Shown: positions 63,368 to 64,000 of the stretch, in pieces | Layout of the letters: each line of letters begins with the position of its first letter | Position numbering within the stretch: the first letter of the stretch is position 1 | From: RYN-122 sp963761655 | GTDB lineage: Bacteria; Actinomycetota; Actinomycetes; Mycobacteriales; SCTD01 | Reading direction: 5' to 3' | Assembly (NCBI GenBank): GCA_963761655.1 | Contig: CAVXHI010000002.1 | Coordinates: forward strand, 806,001-870,000 | DNA: 64,000 bases | Translations under genes and position numbers: made by a program | Notes under the pieces: model-generated | Told to the model about the DNA's origin: nothing | The model's input: the letters and a program-made list of their open reading frames with translations, nothing else | The model's database searches: none

Positions 63368-64000
63368 CCCCCGACGCCCGCCAGCTCGAGCGCCTCGACC
63401 GCGGTGCGCAGGGTGGCCTTCCGCTCCTCGAGCGAGCCGACCATCGGCGACAGCGTCAGGGTCGTGACCCCGCTGGCCGCGAGCGCCTGCATGCCGTCGG
63501 CGATGCGCTCCTTCGGCCCGAGCAGCGCCGTCTTGTCCAGGAACTCGAACGGCACGGCCGCGCCGGCCTCGTCGTACTTGCGCTCGAGGTAGAGGTCCTG
63601 GACCTGCTTGGCCGCCTCCTCGAAGCCCATCCGGGAGGCCAGCTGGTTGTAGAAGTTCTTCTCCCGGGAGCCCATCCCGCCGACGTACAGGGCGGCGTAC
63701 CAGCGGATCGGGTCGGCGCAGGCGGCGACGTCGTCCCCGACCACGATCGGGACGGTCGGGACGACGTCGAAGCCCTCGAGGGTCTTGCCGGCCTTGGCCC
63801 GCCCGGCCTCGATGGACGCCAGCTGGTCCTTCGCGAAGTCGGGCGAGTAGAAGATCGCCAGCCAGCCGTCGAACTTCTCCCCCGACAGCTCGAGGTTCTT
63901 CGGACCGACCGCGGCGAGGTAGGTCGGGATGTGCTCCCGGACCGGGTGCACCGTGAGCTGCAGCGCCTTGCCGGGGCCGTCGGGCAGCGGCAGCACGTAG
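63364..64000 (-). CDS. LLM-class F420-dependent oxidoreductase, N-terminus outside window
   Basis: The C-terminal 211 residues of a luciferase-like (LLM) F420-dependent enzyme; the start lies beyond the right edge. VREHIPTYLAAVGPKNLELS, GEKFDGWLAIFYSPDFAK, and the tail ALLGPKERIADGMQALAASG are typical of actinobacterial members of this family. F420 use is inferred from the family. Its stop overlaps the second UppP start. Confidence 0.88.
   Translation of the reverse strand, partial: YVLPLPDGPGKALQLTVHPVREHIPTYLAAVGPKNLELSGEKFDGWLAIFYSPDFAKDQLASIEAGRAKAGKTLEGFDVVPTVPIVVGDDVAACADPIRWYAALYVGGMGSREKNFYNQLASRMGFEEAAKQVQDLYLERKYDEAGAAVPFEFLDKTALLGPKERIADGMQALAASGVTTLTLSPMVGSLEERKATLRTAVEALELAGVGG

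Overview
The window is about 74% GC outside the rRNA genes and reads as the chromosome of an actinobacterium. Lineage markers are the mycothiol ligase mshC beside a SCO1664-type protein and a DUF3090 protein, an F420-type luciferase-like oxidoreductase, a PAC2 protein, a phasin-like protein next to tlyA-nadK-recN, a PriA without helicase motifs, and a 16S-23S-5S operon with no spacer tRNA. Gene order resembles Streptomyces and Mycobacterium. The genus cannot be named from the sequence alone. No insertion sequence, phage, CRISPR array or other mobile DNA is visible.

Layout. 1-4.9 kb (mostly minus): recN (partial), nadK, tlyA, a Pro-rich small protein, a phasin-like protein, a plus-strand SCP2 protein, a HAD-IIA phosphatase and a TPR protein. 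5-10.1 kb: DUF1015, an SSB-like protein, a metallo-beta-lactamase-fold protein and a long Gly/Arg-rich TPR protein. 10.2-16.1 kb: rrn operon on the minus strand with promoter, processing stems and terminator. 16.2-26.9 kb: tyrS, a 3-methyladenine DNA glycosylase and the arginine operon argC-J-B-D-(response regulator)-F-R-G-H under an ARG box. 26.9-34.4 kb: a short-chain dehydrogenase, pheST, a PAS histidine kinase, an rRNA methyltransferase and infC-rpmI-rplT. 34.7-39.1 kb: DUF1844, SseB, DacB and three small membrane proteins. 39.1-49.1 kb: hisG, the riboflavin genes ribD-E-BA-H, rpe, rsmB, fmt, def, priA. 49.2-64 kb: a RecB-like nuclease, class II aldolase, HAD phosphatase, metH, a USP/hydrolase/PAC2 operon, the mshC group, a cytidylate-kinase-like protein, two UppP paralogues and a partial LLM oxidoreductase.

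Together this is core metabolism and information processing: arginine, riboflavin and methionine synthesis, translation (rRNA, TyrRS, PheRS, IF3, L20, L35, formylation and deformylation), cell-wall lipid recycling and mycothiol synthesis. Genes are tightly packed. More than twenty neighbouring pairs share a start and stop codon (GTGA, ATGA, TAGTG), and at least three pairs share CTGA, which implies CTG start codons.

Caution on quality. About 34 single-base frame breaks cut genes between 5.9 and 30.4 kb, with one each in ribBA and metH. Nearly all behave as one extra base. They hit essential genes (tyrS, pheS, pheT) whose protein sequence is intact on both sides, so I treat them as probable assembly errors and give each such gene as one CDS with approximate break points.
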